From contig JAFEKR010000052.1 of NCBI GenBank assembly GCA_019022495.1, forward strand, positions 1 to 64,000: 64,000 bases of DNA, written 5' to 3'. Under the pieces are notes generated by a model, which was given only the letters and a program-made list of their open reading frames with translations, was not told the origin of the DNA and made no database searches. Both the position numbers and the translations under genes were made by a program. The number at the start of each line of letters is the position of its first letter. Positions within the stretch are counted from its first letter, which is position 1. Positions 1-9,605 of this stretch are shown piece after piece. This DNA comes from Epichloe hybrida. Lineage: Eukaryota; Ascomycota; Sordariomycetes; Hypocreales; Clavicipitaceae.

Positions 1-102
1 CCCTAACCCTAACCCTAACCCTAACCCTAACCCTAACCCTAACCCTAACCCTAACCCTAACCCTAACCCTAACCCTAACCCTAACCCTAACCCTAACCCT
101 AA
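1..102. repeat. Telomere, (CCCTAA)17
   Basis: Seventeen uninterrupted CCCTAA hexamers start at base 1, the C-rich strand of the TTAGGG telomere used by most filamentous ascomycetes. The window therefore begins at a physical chromosome end with the telomere on the left. The array passes directly into AAAAGCAAAATATTTAG, which is LINE-derived sequence, with no subtelomeric spacer between. Confidence 0.98.
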
Positions 103-2032
103 AAAGCAAAATATTTAGCTAAATAGTTCCTTAGTATGAGATAACTTTAATATTACTTGTTAGCATAGGAGCTAGCTATAAGATAGCTTAGAATACCACT
201 AGACCCGGGCTAAATTCGTTAACAAACAGAAACCCTTCTAATTACAAATCTAGCATAAGGGACAGAACAGATAGTATAGGCACAGAGGCGGGCTAGGGGA
301 GGGACTAATTTTATAATTCACAATTATAACAAAGAACATTTAGGTCTAGAACTATTATTAGATTAATTTCAACTATAAACTCCAGGTATTATAAGTCCTA
401 CTAGCCCACCACTACCCTTACTCTAAGCTAAATTTAAGCCGCTACCTTATTCCTCCTCTAGGATAGGAATTACATCTATAGCCACCTAGTTACGATTTTT
501 CATAGGGATAATAGCAAGCAGGAGATGGTTTGTCTCTGCTGCGCGCACGTCAAGGTATGTAAGCTAAAAGATAAGCTTAGTATACTATTTCTTAGAGAAA
601 CTAGCCTAGTCTAGGCCCGCTGCTAAGGCGCTTTGTTTTTTCTTTACCTAATTACTAGCACAAAGCTTCTTAACCTAGTCCTAGAAGCCTTCTAGGGCCT
701 ATTAAGGAAAATATTAGAGCTAGAATAAACCCGCTACTAAGCTAGAATAGACTTACCACACCTCTATTAGCTATGGAAGCCTAGGTCTTAACTAATTACT
801 AATGCTTATTTCGATTGCTAGATAAGTTTAGCTAAAATAGCAGATTAGACATAGAACTAAGCTAGAGCAGGGGCAATTGTTAATTGTTACCTAATAGCAT
901 TGATAGTTCCAAACCTAATAGTTGAAACACGCGTTAGTGGCCGCCCCTATCTAGCAAGTTAGCCCTATTACTAAGCTAGAGTAGGACTAACCTACTAATA
1001 ATAAGATAGCACTAGTGCCTAAGGTCCTAAACTAAATAAGATTCGTAGGAAATATATTAAACTTCTCTTAGTTTACTAAGCTAAAGCAAATTAGTAGTGG
1101 ACTAGGCTTAGAGTAGAAGCAAACATGACTTATAGACAAACCCTTCTCTATAACCTACGCGTATTACTTTTTAGTCATAGACTTCCTTAGGAAGTCCTTG
1201 TACTTGCAAGATTCCTAGGCGGATTAGAGCTAGACAAGTAGTAACACTAGAGTACTTATAGCTTCTAGCGCTATTATACTAGATTTAGTCTAAATCTATA
1301 GTAAATATTAGCAAACAACCTAACCCTAGCCTAGGATAGCCTTAAATAGCTAGAAAGAAAAGAAAAACCTATAGGAAGTTTAATGTAAAGAGAAGAAAGA
1401 GACTAGGACCCTAGGGGGGGAGAGCTCTCTTTTATACTTATAGAGGGGGGGGGGGGGGATAATTTAGATAACTTACTTAAAAATAAAGCATAATGTGATT
1501 AACAAATCTAATGACACATAAGCAATCTTAACCTAGGACCACCCTAGTCTAGGGCTATAACTACCCTCCCTTAGTGCTAATTAAATAAAACTAGGTGCTT
1601 AGACTTTACTAAATATATAAGGTAGGAATAGGCTAGAGATAGCTAAAAAGTAAGGCTATAGAAGAGTAAGCGTAAGAGTAAATAAAAAGTAAATTAACAC
1701 TATAAATCTAGATTTACTCTGCCCTAGCCTAAAGCAAAGAGACTTAGGATAGGCATGTTATTACACTGGAGCAGGACTAGAAGGGGCCTATAAACTCTTA
1801 TTTCATATATCTTTCCTTTCTTTTTCTTTTTAATAGGATAAGGCTAGCGTAAGCTAGTAACAAACACCTATAACAGAAAACACACTAAGTAGCGCAGACC
1901 CGTTACAGAGCTAGCGCTAGCCTGTATATAGACGTAAGGGGGTTTTTCTTCCTAGTATAGGGTTTTCCCTTTTGACTTAGTAGTAGGAGTACTAGTAATA
2001 GCTATCTATAGAGCTAACTAGCGTAAATAATA
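103..2032 (+). mobile_element. 5'-truncated LINE, 3' part, abutting the telomere
   Basis: This stretch matches the reverse complement of about 41,457-43,275, with scattered, mostly C/T or G/A, differences. It corresponds to the 3' portion of the LINE at 41,457-47,922. Both copies end at the same point, in GCGTAAATAATA, which marks the element's 3' end. The 5' side is lost exactly at the telomere: the internal copy reads CCTTAAAAAGTAAAATA where this copy reads CCCTAAAAAGCAAAATA. Shared landmarks include two G-runs near 1415 and 1446 and a less mutated patch near 530-560. No reading frame survives. Homology to the second copy is seen directly; the LINE assignment comes from the reverse transcriptase and endonuclease motifs in the longer copy. 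Confidence 0.8.
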
Positions 2033-2444
2033 TATAGTTAAAGGCTAGGGAAGGAATTACCTTAGACTTTATAATATTTTTTTATTATTTAAAGTAAATA
2101 TAAAGCTATATACTAGTAAAATAGCTAGTAATATTAATACTACTATGTATTATATATAATTTATATATACTAGCTAAGTAGCTTTTTTTAATTAAGAATA
2201 ATTAAATATTAAGAGAGTAATATATAAGAAGTAAATCTTAAAAGATTTCTTAGAAGTAAGCTTAAAATATAAGTTTTATTAGTTTAATTAGTCTTATTAG
2301 CCATAATTGAGAATAATATAATAAATAAACCTTAATTTATATTTTTATGAACCTAATGTAAGCTTACTAATAGTTAAATTAAGTTAACAACTATTTATTT
2401 CTTACTATCTAACCTTAATAATAAACAATAAAAAAAATTGCAAA

Positions 2445-2505
2445 ACATTACATGTAATGTAAGGTGTAAAAGAGGGGTGTAATGTAATGTAACGTAATGT
2501 AAAGC
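2445..2505. repeat. Short TAATG/GTAAT array
   Basis: Repeated TGTAATG/TAATGTAA words, including the self-complementary ATTACATGTAAT. It is one of several pentamer-based arrays in this chromosome end; related CATAATGTAACATG words recur at about 2650-2680. Confidence 0.6.
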
Positions 2506-2815
2506 TCTAGGTATAAGGGGGACTACTAGGGATAGCTTGTTATCCTTTCCCCTTTTCCTTCCTTAAGTTTCTTAATACTATATTAGCGCCTTACTAAAGT
2601 TACCTAGGAGAAAGTCCATAATAACAATACAATATGACAACGCAACGTAACATCAAAACATAATGTAACATGACATATATATGTATTGATTTTTAATTTT
2701 TTTTGGGGTCATTAGCTGTGGCCAATGCATCTAATTTTCAAGGAACCAAAACAATTACTAGCAATACCTAGCACATATATATGTATATAAATATTGTTTA
2801 CGCTAGACAGAGCTT

Positions 2816-2942
2816 TACATGTAGTGTAGTAAATGTAGTATTTTGACTTTCCTTGTAGTATGTAGTGTAGTGAATTGTAGTGTAGTGTAGTATGTAGTGT
2901 AGTGTAGTAAATACTACACTACACTACAAATACTACATGTAG
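2816..2942. repeat. GTAGT pentamer array with a long hairpin
   Basis: Tandem GTAGT/GTAGTGTAGT units on the plus strand turn abruptly into the complementary ACTAC units. Bases 2893-2909 and 2912-2928 form a perfect 17-bp inverted repeat with a two-base spacer. A second array of the same type lies at 4746-4856. Confidence 0.8.
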
Positions 2943-3721
2943 TATAAGGCTAAAAATAAAGGTGGGGCATATTAATATTTTGTAATATTCTTCAGATTTT
3001 TCTTTATTAACTTAATATTAGCTTTCTTTTTTATTATAATTTAGTTATTTAGTTATAAATCTTTAAAGTTTATACTTATTTAAACTATTAAGCTTATAAT
3101 AGGAATAGGGTAGCTAAGTATGGTATTTTTAGTATTACTATATAACTCTATTTATTTCCTAAATTCTAAAGGTTATTTTATCTTTCTAGATTTTTAATTA
3201 GATTTAATATTCATTTTAATATACTTTTTTACTTTAAATCTAAGATTTACCCTAAAGAAATTATTTACTATTATATATAAATAGGATAATAAATCTAATA
3301 ATAATATATTTATAAAGATAAGCTATTTAGAAGGGTTTTTAGCTATAAGAAATAATTATAAATTAATATATATTAAGGATAATTCTAATAGATAAGCTAT
3401 TTATAATAAGTTAGCTATATATTTTCTTTTATTATAATTATAAATAATTATATTAAGTTTTTAGGTTTTTTAAGTTAAAAGAAATGTAAAAACCCTTAAA
3501 AAAGCTTTGAAAAAGTAGCTAGAATATTATTCTTATAATATTAAAAAGAAATATAATATATTTTCCTTTATTACTAAAATTAGAAAAAAAAGCTTTAAAA
3601 GTAAGCTTAAGAATATATACTATTTTTAGCTTACTTACTTAGCTATATATTATACTAAAAAGTAGGTTTAAAAGTAAACCTTATTAACTATACCTTTTAT
3701 TTACTAATAGTTTCTATAATA

Positions 3722-4005
3722 CACCCCCTAAATTATTTTACAAATCTACATACCCCAGTTATTCGTCCCCTACTAATAGCTATAATTAGCTATACGTGTA
3801 ATATAACCCTTATGTTATTTTAGAGAGCTATAAGGAAAATAAACTAGGGGGTAAACGCCACAAAAAGATATAATATTTCAGGTGTAAACTACTAAGAATT
3901 CAAGGTCTTTATTAATCCTAGCCCCTATCACCTTTATTTCCCTTCTAGTATCTAATTAGCTTATTTACCCCTGTTATGTAGATTTGTAAAATAATTCAGG
4001 GGTTA
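3722..4005. mobile_element. MITE-like element with about 31-bp terminal inverted repeats
   Basis: The left end CACCCCCTAAATTATTTTAC... (3722-3752) and the right end (3975-4005) are inverted repeats of about 31 bp with only a few mismatches. A TA dinucleotide flanks each side (3720-3721 and 4006-4007), as expected for a Tc1/mariner-superfamily target duplication. The element is about 284 bp with no coding capacity, so it would be non-autonomous. The inverted repeats and TA flanks are seen; the superfamily is an inference from element size and TA target. Confidence 0.7.
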
Positions 4006-4156
4006 TATTATATGCTTTTTCTATAAATTTATCTAAAGAAAAAGATATATTAATAAAAGTAGGTCTAAAGTGGGTCCTTATAGTTGCCTTTTACTTAGAG
4101 TTTATACTTTTTTTTAATTAGTTATAGAATTATTTCTTAAAAAGAGATATTAAATT

Positions 4157-4421
4157 TATTATTACTATTACTACTATTACTACTACTACTACTATTATTA
4201 CTATTATTACTATTATTACTATTATTACTATTATTACTATTATTACTATTATTACTATTATTACTATTATTACTATTATTACTATTATTACTATTATTAC
4301 TATTATTACTATTATTACTACTATTACTATTATTACTATTATTACTATTATTACTATTATTACTATTATTACTATTATTACTATTATTACTATTATTACT
4401 ATTATTACTATTATTATTATT
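4157..4421. repeat. (ATTACT)n microsatellite
   Basis: About 265 bp of a trinucleotide-based repeat, first ATTACTACT, then mostly TATTATTAC hexamer/nonamer units with minor interruptions. No coding potential. Confidence 0.9.
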
Positions 4422-4429
4422 TTAAAAAA

Positions 4430-4740
4430 TATAAGAAAGAAAAGTATTTTATTTTATTAATATATTTAAAAAGCTTAAAATACTAAGTAATTAAAAAGTA
4501 TAGCTTTTCTATAGTAATTTCCTTATACTTATTTATATTTATATTTTAGTTACTTATTTACTATTTAATTTTAATTAAACTTTAACACTAATAATATTAT
4601 AAGTTAATATAATTTATTATAGCTTATAGTAGCTTATAAACTATAAGCTATTATAAGCTATTATAAGCTATTATAAGCTATTATAAGCTATTATAAGCTA
4701 TTATAAGCTATTATAAGCTATTATAAGTAATTATATTACT
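4430..4740. repeat. Subtelomeric module, inverted copy at 59.93-60.29 kb
   Basis: A stretch beginning near AAGTATTTTATTTTATTAATAT and ending in a decamer array (TATAAGCTAT-type, 4641-4730, nine units). The reverse complement of about 59,930-60,288 matches it through both the unique AT-rich part and the decamer array, which there has ten units at 59,951-60,050. It is a dispersed subtelomeric module present twice in opposite orientation. Confidence 0.8.
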
Positions 4741-4745
4741 AAAAA

Positions 4746-4856
4746 TTACAAATACTACAAATACTACAAAATACTACATGTAGTGTAGTGTAGTAAAAAA
4801 ATTCCCTTGTAGTATAGTGTGTAGTGTAGTGTAGTATGTAGTGTAGTGTAGTGCAA
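4746..4856. repeat. Second GTAGT pentamer array
   Basis: TACAAATACTACAAAATACTAC followed by GTAGTGTAGT units, the same motif family as 2816-2942. The two arrays bracket the MITE, the microsatellite and the decamer module. Confidence 0.8.
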
Positions 4857-5026
4857 AGCTCTGACGCTAGGTAGCAATTTGTGCTATTGACTAGTACTCC
4901 TGCGGTGATGTCTGCTTTATAAGAGGACAAATATACTAGGTTACTAATTATCTAATAATTAGATACTTAGAAGCGTCTAATAACCCCGCCACAGTGTCGC
5001 AATGCAACATAATGACGTAACGTAAC

Positions 5027-5143
5027 GCAATAAAACAATGCAATAAAACAATGCAATAAAACAATGCAATAAAACAATGTAATAAAACAACGCAATAAGA
5101 TAACGCAATAAGATAACGTAATAAAATAACGCAATGAAAGAAC
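5027..5143. repeat. 13-bp tandem array
   Basis: About nine 13-bp units of the GCAATAAAACAAT type (variants GCAATAAGATAAC, GTAATAAAATAAC). Reading frames across it give low-complexity Leu/Cys/Tyr-rich peptides and are not genes. It sits just outside the gene island. Confidence 0.85.
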
Positions 5144-5403
5144 GCAAGTAAACGCAATGTAATAGCAACCCACATTTCTTAGGAATTGCCTAGGGCTTAG
5201 ATTAAAGCGGTATTAACTTAGGATTATAGGCGAGAAAGGAAATCAGGAACATCTAGATTCGTGTCCGAATATTGCTGTTATATAAAGGCCTTCTTGCCTA
5301 ATACCAGGGAGCTTTCTTGTTTAAATTATCAATACCATCGTCTTGATATTACCTATATTATCTGACTCCTTACAAACCTCTCCCACTCATATCACTTTTT
5401 AAA

Positions 5404-6753
5404 ATGGCTTCCTATTACCCTGAAGGCGAATGTTACTTCGTTAGATCTTCCCTAAGATACGGTAACAATAATTGGACTGCACAAGACAATCGCCAGTTCT
5501 ACAACCACGTTCTTCTTGAGTATTACTGGAACGGATGGCGAGACATTAACACGAGGAACAAACCCCATAGAAGATCTCAATGGAGTCATGGAACTGCCCA
5601 AGGGATATACGCCACTCGCTTTGGTGACTGGGACAGATTCTTCGTGGGCGAGAGCAGGGACAGAACCCCTGACAATATGCTCGCTATACACAGTCATCCT
5701 AACAGTCTAGATTGGAATGAATGTCGGGACCTTGATTCGGGTGGCGCAAGGAAGTACATCCTTCGCCCGGTGAGAATTCACAGGAGCGACACACAGTGGT
5801 TGTGGATTGATGCCACGATCCCTCTTAGGGCTATCTATTTCCCCGTCGCCCAGACCACCGACCATGCTTTCCAGGATCTGTGTACCTACGTCGTCATTGA
5901 CTTCAGACACAGAAGAGAGCTTGAAATTACCAACCTAAGTGGCCGATTTGAAAGGATTCCCGTCACCACGCATGACGGTCTTGGTTGGAGAGATAATTTG
6001 ACCTGGGGTTTCAAGATCCCCGACATCATCGCGTTCTTGACGATTCCGCACAAACTGCGCAATCCTAAACAGGGCTTGTTCAAAACAAATGTTCAAGGAG
6101 ATGAGTTAATTGTTTGTGCTTCGTCTGAAATAACCTGGAGAGGTAGCACAGTCCATCAAGCTACGGGGTTCTTGCGCGAGATGGATATGGCCAGCATCCT
6201 CAGCGCAACATTTGGCGTCGAGGTCGGCTGGAGACCCTTCGAATACTCCTCATTCCTGATGAATCTTATTCTTCAAGTTGTTGAGCTAGGTCTTGGCTTC
6301 ATTCCCGGCGTCGGACCACTTATGTCCGTTGCGTTTGGAATTGCGGTTCAACTGTTGCAAGATCCCACCTCCTTCCGCCATGACAATATCCTCGATCTCA
6401 GTGCAGCAGTCTTGGAAACTGTTATTTCGTCAGGGGGAAGATCTCAGAAATTCTTAGCACCAGAATTTCTGGCCAAATGTCCTTGCGATGGTTCGCAGAA
6501 GCGGATCGTATTGACTGATGAGGAGCGAGCTCGTCGCAAGGAGCGAGGTGAAGAGATCAACAAGCGCCTCACGGAGGAAATGACCTCACACTTGGTTATA
6601 CGTTCTCTGCTAGAACGGGATTTGCTATTGCACGGAGTGGCTAGTCGTGATGATCCGCGAGTTAAGGACGTTGAGAGTGAGGCTACGAAAACAGCCGCGA
6701 TTGATGTGCCACTAACCAAGGAGGATGCCGAAGGAGATCAGAGGCACGAATAA
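5404..6753 (+). CDS. Hypothetical protein with a C-terminal hydrophobic Gly-rich segment
   Basis: A single-exon 449-residue protein that I do not recognise. The start is the first ATG of the frame, in AAAATGG context. There is no signal peptide. Residues 1-280 are rich in Trp, Tyr, Arg and His and look like mixed or beta structure. Residues about 281-318 are strongly hydrophobic with a Gly/Pro-centred turn (LGLGFIPGVGPL), which could be a membrane hairpin or a glycine-zipper segment. After it come a CPC pair (359-361) and a charged, probably helical tail (TDEERARRKERGEEINKRL, about 371-390). It is the first gene inside the island, about 5.3 kb from the telomere, transcribed away from it. Codon usage is normal and there are no RIP-type stops, so it looks functional. 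Function unknown; membrane insertion is only an inference from hydrophobicity. Confidence 0.75.
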   Translation: MASYYPEGECYFVRSSLRYGNNNWTAQDNRQFYNHVLLEYYWNGWRDINTRNKPHRRSQWSHGTAQGIYATRFGDWDRFFVGESRDRTPDNMLAIHSHPNSLDWNECRDLDSGGARKYILRPVRIHRSDTQWLWIDATIPLRAIYFPVAQTTDHAFQDLCTYVVIDFRHRRELEITNLSGRFERIPVTTHDGLGWRDNLTWGFKIPDIIAFLTIPHKLRNPKQGLFKTNVQGDELIVCASSEITWRGSTVHQATGFLREMDMASILSATFGVEVGWRPFEYSSFLMNLILQVVELGLGFIPGVGPLMSVAFGIAVQLLQDPTSFRHDNILDLSAAVLETVISSGGRSQKFLAPEFLAKCPCDGSQKRIVLTDEERARRKERGEEINKRLTEEMTSHLVIRSLLERDLLLHGVASRDDPRVKDVESEATKTAAIDVPLTKEDAEGDQRHE

Positions 6754-7310
6754 TTTTTTGAGTATATGATATGCTCATTTTTTTGCAGCTACTGTTAGGG
6801 AGGCCCTTGTGTACCGGGATGGAAGTAAAAGAGTCAATAAAATGTCATGATTGCGGAGGTCGCGAGTTTAACACATTTGCCGCGCGCCAACTAAAGTATC
6901 GAGTCAAATGATTAGTTGGACGCTGGCCTCTAACAGGCAATCATGACTTGCGTGACGAACAGTGGACTAGCACTAAAACTGAACGAGAATCTATCCCGAC
7001 TTTATTCATTGCTGACGACCAATATCGTTACGAAGCAGGTTAAAAAAAAATAGCCTGTTTCATGAGGCGAGCGCCAAAAAAACACCAGGCCTACCTCCAC
7101 ACCACCCTCAGCTCCTCCTCCAGACCAGCCAACTGCCCCGTTTGACCACCTTGGAAGCAGACTATTGACTCACCCGATGCAGAGTTCTTTTGACCACAGA
7201 TTCCCGGCTTCTTTTCGTGTTGTACACCGCGTCGTATTCTCTGTGAACTTTACCAGCGGAAAGGCGGTCTACTGCACCTCTCAGACCATTGTCGCCAGCA
7301 CCTGGCGAGC
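6754..7310. other. Intergenic region
   Basis: Non-coding spacer between two genes on the same strand, presumably 3' UTR then promoter. I see no convincing motif. An open frame starting at 7165 overlaps the next gene in another frame and has no supporting features. Confidence 0.5.
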
Positions 7311-8336
7311 ATGGAACCGAACCGTGTCTGGCACGACCCAGTCGTTGAAATATACAGCAACCTTATAACCCCTGGAGTACGATGCTCTGCAGAGGCATAC
7401 GATCTAGCGAATCGTCGCTGGTACTGTCTGAAGGTCGAAGCAGAGATCGAGGATGATCAAGTGCTATCATCAATGATCGCGGGGCACCTTCGACAGTATT
7501 ACGCTGCAAATCGGGACGAGCCACCCTGGAATACAATCCGGACGAACGCAAAGGGTAGCCTAGTCATTTTTGACTCACAATCGCGTGATAAAGTCGAAAG
7601 ACTAATCCGCAAGTCACTTTGCTACGGGCACAAACCCACTGATAGATTGCCGACCACGGCCGTTGACAATCTCAAGAACTTAACCTTCATCAGTCGATCA
7701 GCAGACCGGTGTACGTGGAATGACCAAGACTGCGTCTTCAAGCGCATCGAATTTGATGTTGATGTAGAGATTATTAAGGGCGAGATTCAGACGCGCGAGA
7801 CTCTTATACACGCCATGGGTCGAATGCCAGCGACCCTAATCAATGATGAGATGGTCAGGCGCTTCTGCCTCGTCCCCATTCTTGCCGTTGTCATCGCCGA
7901 CAGAAAGCCCTGGAAGCCCGGCACTGTTGCAGGCATACTGATGCCGTATGCTGGCAAGGATTTGGAAAGTTTGGTTCGAAACAGCAACGCCGACCTGCCA
8001 CTCACCCTGACACAGCTTCTGGACCTGGTTCGCGGCGTTCGAGAGCTTGTCAAATCTGGTGCGCAACACGGTGACATCAAGTATTGGAACACGGTGCTTC
8101 AGCCGATGGGGCAGGATAGCGGCCAGGCCAAGTTGATGCTCGTTGACGCTGGCTCCGAGGCTCCAGAGTACGACGGAGATGCAAGTGCATTGGGGACGCT
8201 GTTGCTTTGGTGTCTCGAGAATGCGCCGGCGTTGAGACAGGACGGGCAAGCCAAGGCAATGGTGGTTGCTGCAGCGAGTGCACTCGTCAATGGAAATTTC
8301 GATGGCGCTCTTAGCTGCTTGTCTGCGAGGGAATAG
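7311..8336 (+). CDS. Degenerate protein-kinase-like protein
   Basis: A 341-residue single-exon protein with a recognisable but divergent kinase fold. Candidate elements in order: a beta-3 lysine in CVFKRIEF (K144), a hinge-like GILMPYAGKDLESLV (about residues 220-235), a catalytic loop HGDIKYWN (H253, D255), and LVDAGSE (D279) where DFG would be. The first 130 residues match nothing I know. After D279 only about 60 residues remain, so the C-lobe is short: there is no APE motif and no clear F-helix Asp. It may be a small atypical kinase like the fungal subtelomeric kinase-like families, or a pseudokinase. The ATG at 7311 was chosen as the first in frame. Two more kinase-like genes lie within 9 kb. 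Kinase fold is likely; activity is uncertain. Confidence 0.7.
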   Translation: MEPNRVWHDPVVEIYSNLITPGVRCSAEAYDLANRRWYCLKVEAEIEDDQVLSSMIAGHLRQYYAANRDEPPWNTIRTNAKGSLVIFDSQSRDKVERLIRKSLCYGHKPTDRLPTTAVDNLKNLTFISRSADRCTWNDQDCVFKRIEFDVDVEIIKGEIQTRETLIHAMGRMPATLINDEMVRRFCLVPILAVVIADRKPWKPGTVAGILMPYAGKDLESLVRNSNADLPLTLTQLLDLVRGVRELVKSGAQHGDIKYWNTVLQPMGQDSGQAKLMLVDAGSEAPEYDGDASALGTLLLWCLENAPALRQDGQAKAMVVAAASALVNGNFDGALSCLSARE

Positions 8337-9042
8337 TTTGACGAAGTAGGATGAGGTTAGCTAGCCTAGCATTTATTTTCCTATCGGTGAATAGGGCAGT
8401 TTAGATCGTGCTGCCGCTGCCAAAGTACCCAAAATTAGACACATGCGCTACTGGACTTCGTTGTTAATCGTGCAAGAAGCTTTAGTCTATTTTAAAGACA
8501 TGACCTGCTCAGAGAGCCAGTGAGAAGTCCTGGATCTGTTGAAATGTAGGAGAGAGAAAAGTCGGATTGTATCAGGTGGCATTTGCCATCCCCGTGGCCT
8601 ATGAGTTCGCTAACAAATGTTCACCATGCACCGCGGCCCTAACAAAAGCATATTTTTTTTGCGGAATTTTCGAACTCTGTTAACACGCCTACTTAGTCAA
8701 TGTTTGCGGAAACGGGGCCTGTTTCCATTTGACTTGCCGAGACGCGTTTTTAACGTGTAATGGAAACGGGTCCCGTTTCTAGTACTAAAGGGAGACCATA
8801 TAGACTTTACTTGGAGGTGAGACACAGCTCTGCGATACTATAGAGAAGCAAACAATAGTATGGGATCCGGTCTTGCTCTAGCGTCATTTTGTACCTTTGC
8901 AGGCTAAAGTAACTTTGCTTATGAACGACTGCACTTTGTACCCCATGAACAAGGAAGCTAAGCCGCAAAAGTACAAACATCCATCTCTATCCCAAAAAGC
9001 ACCAAAATCCCTTATACATGTTACCCTTGGAGGTCATGTAAT
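8337..9042. other. Intergenic region between convergent genes, with two palindromes
   Basis: A 0.7-kb spacer between the 3' ends of the kinase-like gene and the minus-strand cysteine-rich gene. It contains two related imperfect palindromes, GGAAACGGGGCCTGTTTCC at 8708-8726 and GGAAACGGGTCCCGTTTC at 8762-8779. Nothing else is evident. Confidence 0.5.
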
Positions 9043-9605
9043 CTAGCATCCCGTAACGCGATCAATCTTGATATAGCAGCCATCAGAATCGCGCCTGTAT
9101 CGACCGCAATGAGTGCAGTGTCCAGTGTTGCGGATAGCATTGTACGCGTCGATGAGCTCCTGGCCAGTACCCTGGCAGTGGTCTCCGGAGAAGAAAAGCC
9201 CACATGTACCAGAGCAGGTACCGCTGTTCTGAGATCTAACCACATTTCCAATTAGTTTGTTTACATTAAAGGAAGCAAATACTCGTGCTGATGGATGCCA
9301 ACATACCCCTGTAAAGTGCTGTACTCGTTTGTGGCGATGACCTTGCGATAAGCATCGTCGCAAGAGCCGCCAAGACGCTCGCAAAAGGCAGATCCCTTGC
9401 AGTCAATGCTGGATTGACGAGAGAGCAGGGCGCCTTGGCTACCTACAGACCTCGCCTGCGGGTTGGCGTACGCGACATGGACGGACTGTTCGCCATTGTC
9501 GAGGCGAATGGTTTGAACATCAAGGTCCTCGCTGCTTGGAGCGGCTGTCACGGAGACGGCGAGGAAGAAGCTAATGACGGCGGCTTTGAACGTGAATGAG
9601 AGCAT
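9043..9605 (-). CDS. KP4-like killer-toxin family secreted cysteine-rich protein
   Basis: Spliced gene on the minus strand: exon 1 is 9307-9605 and exon 2 is 9043-9235, with a 71-nt intron (9236-9306) having GTATGT donor, CTAAT branch-like box and TTAG acceptor. Joined length is 492 nt, 163 residues. A signal peptide is clear (about residues 1-22, ending TAAP), followed by a pro-like segment to about residue 65. The mature part has ten cysteines: 69, 75, 82, 107, 111, 120, 140, 143, 153 and 163. The pattern DCKGSxFC near the start, GHCTHCG in the middle and a GC-x8-GC C-terminus resembles the KP4/SMK killer-toxin-like family of fungi, whose founding member blocks calcium channels. Cysteine pattern and secretion are read from sequence; family assignment is by motif memory, and the target is unknown. 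No RIP-type damage. Confidence 0.65.

Larger units (their letters stand above)
2033..3721. other. AT-rich subtelomeric DNA without genes
   Basis: Very AT-rich sequence with no open frame above about 60 codons. It holds a TAATG/GTAAT array near 2445-2505, a GTAGT array at 2816-2942, and a long featureless stretch at 2950-3720 that looks like a heavily RIP-mutated repeat. I could not assign that stretch to a transposon family. Confidence 0.6.

Noticed and set aside
103..2032. Telomere-linked RecQ helicase gene
   Set aside because: Position is right, but no helicase motif could be read and the sequence is the 3' part of the LINE.
4948..5175. Three overlapping minus-strand open frames rich in Leu, Cys and Tyr
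   Set aside because: They are translations of the 13-bp tandem array in three frames, not genes.
7165..7368. Open frame of 67 codons upstream of the kinase-like gene
   Set aside because: Overlaps the next gene in another frame and has no recognisable features.
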